Source: Amborella trichopoda (taxonomy: Eukaryota; Streptophyta; Magnoliopsida; Amborellales; Amborellaceae). Taken from it: 64,000 nucleotides of DNA. Of this stretch, positions 1 through 11,240 are shown piece after piece. Position 1 is the first letter of the stretch; each line of letters begins with the position of its first letter. Location: positions 667,570-731,569 of the forward strand of contig NW_006498246.1 of NCBI RefSeq assembly GCF_000471905.2. Reading direction: 5' to 3'. The notes beneath the pieces are model-generated. The model was not told the origin of the DNA and searched no databases. It saw only the letters and a program-made list of their open reading frames with translations. A program made the translations under genes and the position numbers.

Positions 1-37
1 CCCGATCCGGATCACCGATCCGTTTTTTAAACCATTG
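1..37 (-). repeat. hAT-type element terminus cut by the window edge
   Basis: On the minus strand this begins CAATGGTTTAAAAAACGG and continues into GATCGG/GATCCGG motifs. The minus strand ending at 9676 begins almost the same way (CAAGGTTTAAGAAAACAG then GATCGG). CAAnGGTTTAA ends with clustered GATCGG or CCGGTT motifs are typical of non-autonomous hAT elements. Only one end lies in the window, so the termini and target duplication cannot be tested. Confidence 0.35.
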
Positions 38-616
38 ATTTTATCTTATTTGGGGTAAAAATCAATTTTTACAAAAGGAACAAAATAAAGATAATAAAAA
101 ATTTCAAGGACCAATGTATTTTGGCCATTTATTATTAAAATTATTTGATTAATATTGTTGTCATTTTGTTCCCCAAATAAAAATGAATCGACACCCATAG
201 GATAAATATAATATTTTAAATAAAAATAGATTTTGACCATTGAATATGACCTTATTTACTTGCATGATGTGAACTGGATACTTTTCAAAAAAAAAAAAAA
301 GAACGTCAGTGCTTAGGTAAGAGATGATGACTCAAGCAAGGAATGCGAGAAGATACGAAGTTAAGGAATTGACACTCAATGCATAAAAAGTTGAAAATGG
401 AGTCTTAATTATTCAATGGACTTAAATCGTAACTCTTCAGTCTTTACATAAAATAAAACAACCATTGAAAATTAACATCCAAAAACAATCAAACTTTGGC
501 CAAATTGCATGGGCTCGTGTCAATGATTTTTCTCACCTGAAGATATGACACCTTTGGATAATAGGTTTGAAACTGAGAGACCTTTTTCCTTTCCTTTCAA
601 CTTTTCTTCTTGAAAA
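38..616. other. Intergenic AT-rich stretch, nothing recognised
   Basis: No open frame with recognisable content on either strand. A short A-run lies near 287-300. The 64-codon minus-strand frame at 46-240 is AT-rich and resembles no family. Confidence 0.5.
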
Positions 617-1227
617 TTTTTTTTTTTTGACAATATCATTTACTTTTATTAATCGCTAATGCTTAAAAGCATAATTACAATTACAACGGTGTAATACAAA
701 ACTGATCTGCCTGGACTCCTTGTTTTGCCAAAGAATCGGCTCTATCATTCGCTTCCCTACAAACATGTTGAAATGCAATCATTTGAAGCCAACAAACACA
801 CATCGCTTCCATCTGATACTTCCTTAAACTCCAAGGGGCCCTCCATATCCCAAAGCACTAATTAAAGACAATTAATGAATCACATTCAACAATCCAACCC
901 TGAGTAGCAAAACGTTCTTTTGACAACTTCAATTCTCTTAGAATTGCTAAAAACTCAACACGGTTTGCGGTAGTTATTCCGTATGGACCAAAAAACGAGA
1001 ATACCTCTACAAGCAAGGAATCCCTCACCACACCTCCAAAACCAGCCAATCCTGGATTACTAAAAAAAACTACGGTCAAAGTTCAATTTGACACAACCAT
1101 GAGCCAATGGTAGCCATCTCCCCATCGGTCTTGAACTACCGCCGAAGTTCAAGATTTTCTTCTTGAAATTTCTAAACAAAAAATGCTTAATGTTATTTGA
1201 AATCCCATCTTCCGTGTTCTTTAAATG
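617..1227 (-). mobile_element. L1-type LINE 3' fragment (RNase H-like domain), degenerate
   Basis: Read on the minus strand, broken frames give an RNase H-like domain as found at the 3' end of plant L1 ORF2. A KLNFDRSF start (about 1060-1085) leads, after a frameshift, into NPGLAGFGGVVRDS (about 1020-1060). ANRVEFLAILREL and WIVECDSL follow, then EANDRADSLAKQG (about 715-757). The order first Asp, Glu, second Asp, C-terminal DSLAKxG fits the family. The forward T-run at 617-628 is the poly(A) tail of a minus-strand element. Endonuclease and reverse transcriptase are absent, so the copy is strongly 5'-truncated and dead. The hAT element at 1236 lies directly at its 5' side. Confidence 0.75.
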
Positions 1228-1235
1228 GTGAATGC

Positions 1236-1747
1236 CAGTGTTAGACAACCTGGGCTGAACCCGAACCAGCCGGGTTACCCAGAACTGGCCAAAGGCCGGT
1301 CCGGTTTTAGCCAGTTTTTGTAGCCAAGTTCTACAATATTGAAAAAAATTCAAAACTCTAAAAAATAAGAAACTTATTTGTACTGTTTTTTATCAATTCG
1401 GAAAAGATTGGAAGTGTTTGTGTCATGAGTACTTATTTTTACATTTTTCTTCTTTTTGGATTATTTCTAAAGCAACCCTAAATTATTTAAAAAATCCCCC
1501 CTTTACAATTAGCCTTTTTCAAAATCCATTTTTAACTACTTTTTAAACTTTATTTAGATTGTTTTGTTTAAATTTACTCTTAATATATTTTTCATAGTTT
1601 TTTGGATTTATTTTATAATTTTATTTTATAATAATTTTTTGCCAGTCCCATGCCTAGACGATTTTTTTGGGTTACCTAGAACCAGTTCTCGGTTTCTTGG
1701 ACCGGCAAATGTCTAGGTCATGAGCCGGTTCGTGTAATCGAACATTG
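1236..1747. mobile_element. Non-autonomous hAT element (MITE) with 8-bp target duplication
   Basis: The ends are CAGTGTTAGA on the left and, inverted, CAATGTTCGA on the right (8 of 10 identical). The flanks are GTGAATGC (1228-1235) and GTGAATGT (1748-1755), an 8-bp duplication with one mismatch as expected for hAT transposition. Subterminal zones are rich in CCGG/CCGGTT motifs (1270-1320 and 1690-1735), while the 300-bp core is AT-rich and non-coding. The termini resemble the Tag1-like CAATGTTT group. No transposase is encoded. Confidence 0.75.
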
Positions 1748-1943
1748 GTGAATGTATATATAGTATTTTAAAAGCTAATTTTTAAAATTGATATTTCTGA
1801 TTCTCATATTTGCATTAGAAGTTGACAAATTTAACAATAATATATGACACCTATTCAAGAGTACCATAAAACATGTCTAACATGCATCTACAACATCAGA
1901 CATGACAACAGAATTTCAAAAAAATATCCATACATTGAATATA

Positions 1944-3378
1944 TCTATTATATATTAAGTGAGAGCAACACCCTTCTTATTATTGTGCCACTCGTCACTT
2001 TCATTCAATTATTATCCCTCTCTGCCTCCCACATTTCCACTCACTCAATTGTCCCAAATTTTGTTTCTCTATTATGTCTCTTAACTAATATTCTTATGTA
2101 CCTGCTATATATATCTCTCTCTCCTAATAAATTAATATTCATAAAATTTCTCTCCTATTTCTCCTAATAAATCTCCTCCCCTAACAATTTTCTCTCTCTT
2201 CACTACTCTCTCTCTCTTTCCTAATAAATCAATTTCCCTAAAAAAAATTCTACCTCTCTCCCCCACGTTTCAAATTTCTTTCATCTCATGTAAATTTCCT
2301 TTGTATATTTGAAATCAACAATGTTACTTGTTTTCAATTTTAAAGAAATTTTTTACATTTTGTGTAAAATAATTTATTTGATATTAATAAACGATATAAT
2401 TGCAAATGCAAAAAATAGGAAAAATACATAATTATAAATAACCATAAATACAAAAATAAAAACTATAGTATCACTATAATTAGTAGTTGCAAAACGAAAA
2501 GGAAAGAAAAAAAAAAAACTCTTCCTATTTGCTTTATTCATTTCTATTTTTCTTCGTCTGCTTCTTTCATTTCCATTTTTTATAATTTTAAAATTCAAAA
2601 TGGAATTAAAAAAAAAAATTACTATCATAAAATGAGGAAAAATAAATAATTCCAACACTATGATTAGTTTTGATTGCAATAGATACATGTTTGTTATAAT
2701 TTTATTATATGTATCATGTGACATATACATGATATATTTTTGTATTTCTATATTATCTAATTTTTAATAATTTTTACTTAGAAGTGAATAACATATGTAA
2801 TTTTATAATTAAAAATAAAATTAATTATATTAAAATAAATATAAAAAAATATAAAAAATAGAAAAATAATTAATAACAATACAAATTATATAAGTTAATA
2901 ATATAGTAAAACTTATATTGCCAAATGAAAAAAAGAAAAAGATAATTTCTTTATTTTTTTTCTTTTTTGCATCTTTAGTTTTGTTAATTTATCAAAATAA
3001 TACTTACTTATAAATAAATAATGTATATTAGTATAAGTAAAAGTAATTTAGTAAATGATATAATTAAAAATAAAAAATATAATAAATAAGTTTTGGGGCT
3101 TTGGTTTGATCCATAAATATGCATAATGTATTCAATTAGAATAAGAGAAAAATATTTATATTTTTGTATTCACTGTATTGTTTCTCAATTATTTTTATCA
3201 AATAAGACCAATAAAGTAAGTCTATCTTCTCTCTCTATAATTATATGAAGATGGATCTATTAGAAGCCCCTCTCTCTTCTCTATAATTGAAAGTCTTCTT
3301 AAAATATTATTTCAAAATAAAAATTTATTTTTATAATTAATAATTAATTTATGTTCAACGCACATACATATCACTAGT
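1944..3378 (+). mobile_element. Helitron-like non-autonomous element
   Basis: The left end is TCTATTATATATTAAGTGAG preceded by A (1943). The right end is CTAGT (3374-3378) followed by T. This fits the A|TC...CTRRT|T insertion signature of Helitrons, and the segment just before the end (CAACGCACATACAT) resembles decayed plant Helitron 3' ends. No clear GC-rich 3' hairpin is visible and no Rep/helicase is encoded. The interior is very AT-rich with TCTCTC tracts near 2190-2260 and 3225-3290. This call rests on termini only. Confidence 0.45.
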
Positions 3379-3573
3379 TTGCATAAAGCACAGAAAATTC
3401 ACAACATAATCCATTAACATTGGTATTTGGAATTTTACCAAGAGAATAATAGACCCGGGTACTAGAAATAATCTGCACATATAAATTTTCAAAATATGAA
3501 TTGACAAAGGAAATAAATGAAATTATCAATAATTCCATTGTAGGCTCCTCCATCCCTCTAGAAGACCCCCACC

Positions 3574-3636
3574 TCCTCTCTCCCTCTCTTGTTCCTTCTC
3601 TCTCTAGATGGTTCTCTTATCTCTCTCTCTCTCTAG
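3574..3636. repeat. CT-rich microsatellite tract
   Basis: Interrupted CT/TCTC repeats surround two CTCTAGAT copies. This sits in a 3379-4109 stretch that otherwise shows no gene or recognisable element. Confidence 0.6.
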
Positions 3637-4117
3637 ATCATTCTCAATAGGGCAGGGGCAGTTTACTTAAACCGACTTAGTGCTTGGTGAAAAGAGGTTC
3701 ACATGGTCCCTTCATAACGAACAATGATGGGCCATGTGTTCCATCGTTGGCCCATCCTAAATCATATGGATGGGCAGGTAGTTGAGTTTAACCATTTAGG
3801 CCTATTCTTGTGATTGTTCCACTATTGCTCTCTGATTTGAAAGGGTTGATAGCTATAGGTTTCTCATACTTTAGAAATCTGAGAATGACCTTGTTCCTGT
3901 GCATCATCGAAGGACGAGACCCGGAGTGGGGTGTGTAAAGTCCGGTTGAGGTAATTTTCTTGAAATTTATTTTTTGTTTATGCAGCTATATGTTTCAGAT
4001 TCCACAATCAAGTTTATACAATTTGTTTGTGCAATAAAGAGTTATGAAAATGGCAACAAATGAGAATCTTTGGGTTTTTTTTTTTTAATAAAATTGTTTC
4101 TTATTATGTATTTGGAC

Positions 4118-4621
4118 CAATGTACGAAAATATTAACCGGAACGGTTAACCGGGCATAGGTTGGAAGCGGTTCAACCAGCGTAATCGGTAAACCGAACGG
4201 TTCAATTGGCCTAACCGAACAAGTCTCAGGCGATAAAAAAAGTATTAAAAATAAAAAATACAAAATAATCTAATAAAATATGAAAATTTATTTAACGCAT
4301 GATTAAACAAAACACATCTTGAAAATTAATGAAAAAATAGATTTTAAAGAATCGATTTGTGCTTAAAGGTATTTTGAATTTTTTAAAAAAGATGGGAAAA
4401 TTAAAAATAAATATTAATGGCCAAAAAAATTTCCAATCTTTGCCAAAAATGATAAAAAAATAAATAAAAAATGCATTACAAACAAAATCCCTTTATTCGA
4501 AATTTTAAATAAATTTTTTTTTTTTTTAAATACTTGGCCGGTCCACCAAAACTGGCTAAAGAGACCGGTTCCGATATAAACGGGCGGCTAGAAATTGAAC
4601 CGCTTGATTTTTTCTACACTG
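4118..4621. mobile_element. Non-autonomous hAT element with perfect 8-bp target duplication
   Basis: The ends are CAATGTACGAAAATA on the left and, inverted, CAGTGTAGAAAAAAT on the right. The flanks are ATTTGGAC at 4110-4117 and again at 4622-4629, a perfect 8-bp duplication. Both subterminal zones carry repeated ACCGG/CGGTT motifs (4137-4225 and 4535-4605) around an AT-rich core. No coding capacity is seen. It belongs with the 1236-1747 and 31623-31893 elements by terminal sequence (CARTGT) and duplication length. Confidence 0.85.
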
Positions 4622-4917
4622 ATTTGGACAGCAATAAGCATTTCAGGTGGTAAAAAAAAAAAACCATTTTAATCGATATACACCGGCCAGGGTTACATAG
4701 TCTTACTTTCAATCTTTTCTAACCGTGGGCCTACCTTGCCTATTTCCATGCGGCACTTGTCCAATGTCTATAGTATGAACAATATCGATGATAAAGATGG
4801 GATTTTTTTAATGATTTGTCTAATATTATAAATAGGTCCCAGTTGTCTTCGTGTAAGACTAGGGATTATAACTAAATCAAAGGGGCCAAATGAATCTAAT
4901 ACTACTAATAGAATATT

Positions 4918-5490
4918 GGGAAAAATTACAAAAACCCCTTAAAATGGGCTTCTTACGCACTTTACCCCAACCAACTGTTCTTAGCAAACACCCCCATACA
5001 AAATTTCAACGAAAATACATTTTCCTTACATAACAAATTATTTCATTGGAGATGGTGGTCCAGCATTTTAAACAGGCAGTCCGGTGATTATTTTTGTTGG
5101 AATGGCCGGTTCGACATTTCATGGTGCAAGTCCGACGATTATTTTTTTTGCTGGAATGGGCGGTCCGGCGTTTTGAAGTTGCGGTCCGGCATTTTGGAGG
5201 GGCAGTCCGGCGTTTTGATATGCGGTCCGATATTTTGAAGGGGCCGGTATTTTGAAGGGGCAGTCCGACATTTTGAAGTAGCGGTCCGACGTTTTGAAGT
5301 GAGCAGTTCAACGTTGTACAAGTGTGGTCCGGCGTTTCCTTTTATTGGGATCCGAAAATAATTTGTTACAAGAGGAAAAGGTATTTTCGTCAAAAAAAAT
5401 TTTTTTGGTATTGGGGGTATTTGCTAGGAAGCATGATTTTTTGTGGGAAGTTGCTAGGAAAAGTTGGGTGGGGAGATTTTGCAATTTTCT
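4918..5490. mobile_element. Foldback (long-TIR) element, MULE/MITE-like, with a minisatellite core
   Basis: The two ~130-bp arms are imperfect inverted copies. The left arm (about 4918-5047) has AAAATTAC, CTTAGCAAACACCCCC, ACGAAAATAC and ACAAATTATTT in order. The reverse complement of the right arm (about 5335-5490) has AAAATTGC, CCTAGCAAATACCCCC, ACGAAAATAC and ACAAATTATTT. The centre is the tandem repeat listed separately. No transposase is present and I could not fix a target duplication. Long inverted arms around a passenger repeat suggest a Mutator-like foldback, but the superfamily is an inference. Confidence 0.6.
5048..5333. repeat. GGTCCGRC-TTTTGAAG minisatellite
   Basis: About twelve imperfect units of roughly 18-24 bp read as GCGGTCCGGCGTTTTGAAGT with variants such as GGCAGTCCGACATTTTGAAG. 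The units are GC-rich within an AT-rich region. Reading frames through the array (minus strand 5006-5393) give repeats such as CRTATSKRRTA, which are products of the repeat and not a protein. Confidence 0.75.
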
Positions 5491-7420
5491 GTAATATTTC
5501 TAGTGATGACATGCTTCAATAAATTCACATTTGGGTATAATTTTGACTTCCCCTAACGTTGCTTTAATATATCTTTAAGAAAGCCTCATCTCTTATTATA
5601 CTTATATTTAGAGCACGCAATATGGATATTGCATGTGGACTGAAGTGTTAGGCTCGTGAGTTTTGAAATACTTTTGTGCATTTATAAAGTATTGGGGATG
5701 ATATCTAATATATAACCTCCTAGTTCGAATGTGCATTAACCTTGATTTTCCCTTTTATGAGACTTTGATGAATTTACAACAATCACAAGACACTTTGATA
5801 AATCGACTCCTAGTTTCACTAATGCTCTGGTGAATATGAAAATAACTTTAATGATTCTACTTCATACTTTTCAATATACGACATAGATTGCAAGGCACCT
5901 CTGTATTGGTTCAAACCACTTCCTTTTTGGTTTGGGGTATATTTTGCCTATTAAAGTCATTCTTCCGATGTTTTCAGCATTTAAGCCCTGAATAGAAACA
6001 CAACCCTAAGTAAAATCATGGAAACCTGCCCAAATCCTAGATTTAGGCCATTCAAACCGTAACTCTAGGACCCGGCTCCAGCCAACTTCATAAACAAAAA
6101 TCAACTTCTTGTAGTGGTCAAAAGCGCTAGATGTGAAGTTCCTAGGTATCTTTTTCTTTTACCATGGTACTTTCATTCAATCAGGATAGTCAACTTGAAG
6201 GTCAAGGAGAGCCTTGATCTAGGTGTCAGGCCTAAGGGCAGGCTTTCCATGTTATTCGTCTTCTTCTTTTTTCATTATTATTTGATATGCTTTATTATTT
6301 TCTTTAGTTATTCAGCTTTATTTTCTTCATTCGATCTATTATTCCTGTTTTCCTTTGTTATTTTCTTTATTTCTCTTAGTTACTTCTTACTTTTCTTTAA
6401 TCATTTTCTTGCTTCATTATTTTCTTTAGTCTTTTCATTATTTATCGTTACTTGCTTAAGTAGATCCATTCTTTTGTTCTCTTTATTTTCTATTTCCTTT
6501 ATATTCTATGTTTATTTCATAATGGATTTCACACTATCTAAGCCGGCTCGGCCACAAATCTATAAACAATAGGTCTTTTAGAGTGATTTATGTGTAGATC
6601 TAAATTTGACGGGACCCACCTCGAACAACTCATTCAAATAACTAAGTTTATGTATGATCTTGGACGGATCGAACTTCTCTTCATCTGGTCCGTCTCATAT
6701 TCGCGTGTACACAATATGCAATATGAGAAGTCCACCAGTCTATCATTTTGTGGAGAGGATTTAAAAAGGCTTATAAACCTTTAACAGCATGGTTTTTGTC
6801 CTCATCAACTTTATCTCAGTCTGAGAATCCATACACTGTATCAGATACGTTTTTGGAATTTCATTATTCCAGCAGACTATTATGAAAGTGAGCATATTTT
6901 TTTTTTTTTGGAATTTTCGGAAGAAATACAAGATTTAAACTAACTTAAATGAAAACCTAAAGAAGACACCAAATTCCCACCATGTTTCACTAGTGTGAGA
7001 GACAGGCACAAATCAAGGACATGTCCTGGGAATGGACGGTGGAACGCTATGTTGAAGCAGCCGCCCCCCTCACCACCGATGCCGCAACCAAACTCATAAA
7101 AGAAAATTTCTATCCAACTCCGTAGGTACTTGAAAAACTAACACCAAAATATTGAACAAGACCATCCAATCTTTGGACAATATGTGCCTGAAGGAGCAAG
7201 CATACAATACACTCATACAGGAGGACCATGTGAACCTATTCCTTTGGCCGAAAGACCTCTTTAGGAGTATTTTCTAAATCTAAAATTTTGGGATGTCCTT
7301 TGTAGCCACTATATGAGTTTCTTAGAAAAACTGAATTTTCAATCTCCAAAAACCTTGATTTAGCGGTTAGATAGTCTCCATTCAATTTTATTATGTTAAT
7401 TTTTTGAAGCATACAAAGAA
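5491..7420. other. Intergenic stretch with a pyrimidine-rich tract
   Basis: No gene recognised. A T/C-rich tract at about 6255-6530 creates a long open frame (6114-6572) coding almost only F, L, S, I and Y. This looks like a composition artefact. The rest is unannotatable AT-rich sequence with a T-run near 6898-6910. Confidence 0.4.
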
Positions 7421-7428
7421 TTGATATG

Positions 7429-8116
7429 TAGGGGCGAAAAGAGTTGGGTCGGTTCATGGACCCAAACAATGAACTCGGTACCGTTTGGATCCAATTGACC
7501 TATAATCTAAGCCAGGTTAAGTTCGATCATACTATCCGGCCAGATAGGGGTCAACTTGACATGACCTTACCTATATATAAAAATATGTATCTTAACTTTG
7601 GAAAAAGTTTAAAAAAGGTTAGACACCTAAGAATGTAGAATTAAGGTGCACCTTAAAATCCTGCAAAAAAGGTCGTTTTGATGTGGGAAAAACACTGAAT
7701 TGATAATCTAGACATCTTTATGTATAGATATGGAGAAGAAAAGAGATTCCAAGTCTTAAAAATAGTACATCTTGCAATGCATTATCTAGACGGTCAATTT
7801 TCAAAATTTTCATGCGTTTATAGATATGTTTGATCTAAACTATTTTTGGAGTTCAAAATTTTATAATTAAAAGTAAACATAGATTCTCGCACCACCCTAA
7901 AAATTTTCAATACCAAAATTACATCTCATGACAAAGTTTGGGGGCACACGTGACTTTGATTGTTTAAGATTGTTGCAACCTTATGCAAGTTAGGATCCTA
8001 GTCCGTGTCCAATTGACTTGGACCCATCCTAGTTCAAGTCAAGTCTAGTCTAATTTAGACATAGTTGAGCTGGTTTCTAGTTAGGGTCCTCTAGACCCAC
8101 CCCCATTTACGCCCCA
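7429..8116. mobile_element. Non-autonomous hAT element (TAGGGGCG termini)
   Basis: The left end is TAGGGGCGAAAAGAGTTGGG. The right end, inverted, is TGGGGCGTAAATGGGGGTGGG, so both ends share GGGGCG-AAA and GGGTC blocks. The flanks TTGATATG (7421-7428) and TTGATGTT (8117-8124) agree at 6 of 8 positions, consistent with a decayed 8-bp duplication. GGACC/TTGACC-type motifs cluster in both subterminal zones. There is no transposase. The TIR type differs from the CARTGTTT elements and is closer to Ac/Tip100-like hATs. Confidence 0.55.
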
Positions 8117-8124
8117 TTGATGTT

Positions 8125-9544
8125 TTTTTTTTTTTCCTAGTTATAAATATTTTGAGGTTTGTTTGGGATAAAAAGTACAAGGGACAAGACTTTTTTTTTT
8201 TTTGGCCTAAGGAGCATGTACCAGCATCATATATTTATCATTTAGCAATTTAAATTTGAGTGAAACTTTATTTGGGTACATTAAACCAAAATTTAAAAAA
8301 TCGTTGATCTAGATTGGAATTACCCGATTCAGATAAAAATTTGTTGTAGCTAATCCGATTCCCGTGATATATCGAGAACCAGGGGACTCACCTCTTGAAC
8401 CGACTGGCTCTCTGACAGAATCAGCCGGTTTTATTAGAACATAACCCTTTTTTTTTTGGAAGTTCACATATTTTAATTTTTTTTAAAAAAAATAACAACG
8501 GCAGCCCACCCCAACCTTTTTTTGGATGTCGTGAAATCATTAATCCCACATGTACCACCCAATCAAGAGAGAGAATAACTAAGCAACTTGAGCACGTGGC
8601 CAACAAGTAATCTTAAGTGTATGCCATAAAGAAATTTTAGACAGAGAGAGAAGAACTCTTTTAGAAAATCATTGTGCTCCACATAATTATTGTGGTGGTA
8701 CTTTCATTGTATATATAATGGCAATGATGTAATATATACTTTTCTATCTTGTTACATGTAATATACACTTTCCTATATTTATCTCAAAAGGAAAGAGTAA
8801 TACACTTTCTTATCTTGTTTGAATTTTATTTCTATTATGCCTAAAGCTTTTATAGAGCCTTAGGCTTCATGAAATCCTTGTTGTAGAACTTTATTTTTTG
8901 CTTCACTGTGTTTATGAAAATCCCTATTGTGGAACTTTATTTTTTGTTTAACCGTGTTTATAACGCAGCTTGGGTAGAAAACCTTTTTTTTTTTTTTTGC
9001 TTCACCATTTCATGAAATATATTCATGATATGGGCTTTTATAATGTCTTTGCTTTTTTAAAACTCTCGTCTCCCACCTTGCGCCTCTCTCTCTCTCCTCC
9101 CTCCCCCCAACCTTTCTATCTCTATTTTTCTACTAACCACCTTTTTCTCTCTTTACAAGGTTCGTTCCATTAATAGTTATACTAAAATCAATTCCACTAA
9201 AACTCTCCCTCTCTCTCTATTAAGTAGTGAAAACACAATTCCATTAAAATTTTTTTTTTTCTCTCTATTAACAGCCTCTTCCATTAAATTGTTTTTTATA
9301 GATTCTTTTAAAAAATCAAAACTCCTAAATCTATACAATAATAAAATAAATAAATTGAGTTAAAGATTCATTTTATTGTCATGTTGCATTTGAAGCTTTA
9401 TTTTGATTATAAAATGAATTTAATAGACAAAAAACACTTACCATGAGATATATTATTTTTAACATAATAACGAAAAGCATAATGTAATGGACACTATTTC
9501 TTTTTGTAACATAAAAAATAGACTTCAGGGAAATTATAGTGTTT
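8125..9544. other. Intergenic stretch, no gene recognised
   Basis: This holds T-runs (8181-8203, 8450-8458, 8983-8999) and CT-rich tracts (9085-9110, 9208-9220). A zone with CCGATT and CCGGTT motifs at 8320-8440 recalls hAT subterminal sequence, but I could not find its ends. Confidence 0.4.
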
Positions 9545-9676
9545 TTTTTTTGAAATTTTTTTTAGGTTGAAACCGATCGATCTGGCCGATTCTCCTATCT
9601 AAATCACCAATTCATTGATTCGACGCAATTTTTAGGGTGGCCATTCTCGATCTCCGATCTGTTTTCTTAAACCTTG
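9545..9676 (-). repeat. Probable hAT-type element end
   Basis: The minus strand begins CAAGGTTTAAGAAAACAG and continues with GATCGG and GATC motifs, like the end at window positions 1-37. Clustered CCGATC motifs fill 9570-9660. The opposite terminus and a target duplication were not found. Confidence 0.35.
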
Positions 9677-9994
9677 AAGGTCACTATGATATTTCAAATC
9701 TGGTTTAGATAATAGACTCCAAAACCATTATATGTTCGTGTCAAATGGAGAAGAAAAGATCAAAATACGACTGGGAAAAGTAGATCAAATCCAAGGCCTC
9801 TGAGGTGTACGCCACGCTGGTTCTGTCTGTATACATGCGAACATGCATGCAACCATGTGGCAACAAAGAGGAACGTTGGGTAAGACTACCACCCCATTGC
9901 TCCTCGAAATAACGAAAGAGCCCCTGGATCTTTTCTCCGCACATATTTTGGTTCTGCGGGAGGAAATTGTGCATGTGCTCTCTCGGGCAAAAGG

Positions 9995-11240
9995 CTCAAC
10001 AAAATGAGCTTCTCAATTGGATCCATTCTAAAATTGAAAATGTCTCCCTACTCTATAGAATATATATAATTTCCCCTCTCATCTTCTAGACCTCCCCTAT
10101 TGTATAAAAGATATATACTTTTCCCTCTCATCCAACCCTTCCAATTTAGATCAAGTGAGCCAATGACTATTTGATCTAGATCCGATTCCTCATNNNNNNN
10201 NNNNNNNNNNNNNNNNNNNNNNNNNNNNNNNNNNNNNNNNNNNNNNNNNNNNNNNNNNNNNNNNNNNNNNNNNNNNNNNNNNNNNNNNNNNNNNNNNNNN
10301 NNNNNNNNNNNNNNNNNNNNNNNNNNNNNNNNNNNNNNNNNNNNNNNNNNNNNNNNNNNNNNNNNNNNNNNNNNNNNNNNNNNNNNNNNNNNNNNNNNNN
10401 NNNNNNNNNNNNNNNNNNNNNNNNNNNNNNNNNNNNNNNNNNNNNNNNNNNNNNNNNNNNNNNNNNNNNNNNNNNNNNNNNNNNNNNNNNNNNNNNNNNN
10501 NNNNNNNNNNNNNNNNNNNNNNNNNNNNNNNNNNNNNNNNNNNNNNNNNNNNNNNNNNNNNNNNNNNNNNNNNNNNNNNNNNNNNNNNNNNNNNNNNNNN
10601 NNNNNNNNNNNNNNNNNNNNNNNNNNNNNNNNNNNNNNNNNNNNNNNNNNNNNNNNNNNNNNNNNNNNNNNNNNNNNNNNNNNNNNNNNNNNNNNNNNNN
10701 NNNNNNNNNNNNNNNNNNNNNNNNNNNNNNNNNNNNNNNNNNNNNNNNNNNNNNNNNNNNNNNNNNNNNNNNNNNNNNNNNNNNNNNNNNNNNNNNNNNN
10801 NNNNNNNNNNNNNNNNNNNNNNNNNNNNNNNNNNNNNNNNNNNNNNNNNNNNNNNNNNNNNNNNNNNNNNNNNNNNNNNNNNNNNNNNNNNNNNNNNNNN
10901 NNNNNNNNNNNNNNNNNNNNNNNNNNNNNNNNNACTTAAAAACAAATTTAATTTTTTAATAAAATACAATGACCAAAATACCCCTAAAACTTTTAAGGGT
11001 ACTTTGATCATTTTATTTTATTGAAAAAAATAGTTTTATATTTTTTCATATGTAGGTTTAAGAGAGGAGTGGATGCACAAATTTGGGTGCTAAAATGTAT
11101 TGCAGAAAAAATAAAATAAAATAGTGTAAAGACGTGATATTGTGATTGAGATTATATCAACAGTCTATTCAGAGTGGAAGGTTGCATAGGGGAAAGTATA
11201 TAAGTTTTATAAAGATAGAAAGCATGCCCTTTTGAAATAC
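9995..11240 (-). repeat. MITE-like dispersed repeat, copy 1, interrupted by an assembly gap
   Basis: The reverse complement aligns block by block with 52452-52905. Shared blocks include CCACTCCTCTCT, TATGAAAAATATAAAA, CAATAAAATAAAAT, AAATACCCCT and GATCAAAT-GT-GTGGCTCA. The outer part shares the TATAAGTTTTATA/AAAGCAT terminal zone. The 740-N gap falls inside this copy. It is non-coding. Confidence 0.55.
10194..10933. other. Assembly gap (740 N)
   Basis: A run of N. Content unknown. The apparent open frame across it is meaningless. Confidence 0.99.

Noticed and set aside
5006..5393. Minus-strand frames with repeated CRT/RTA residues
   Set aside because: Translation of the minisatellite in two phases. 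No protein-level signal.
6114..6572. 152-codon + strand open frame, highly hydrophobic, resembling a multi-pass membrane protein
   Set aside because: It lies in a T/C-rich tract, is composed almost only of F, L, S, I and Y, and has no conserved motif, promoter or splice context. Composition explains it.
10190..11011. 273-codon open frame on the minus strand
   Set aside because: Almost all of it is the N gap.
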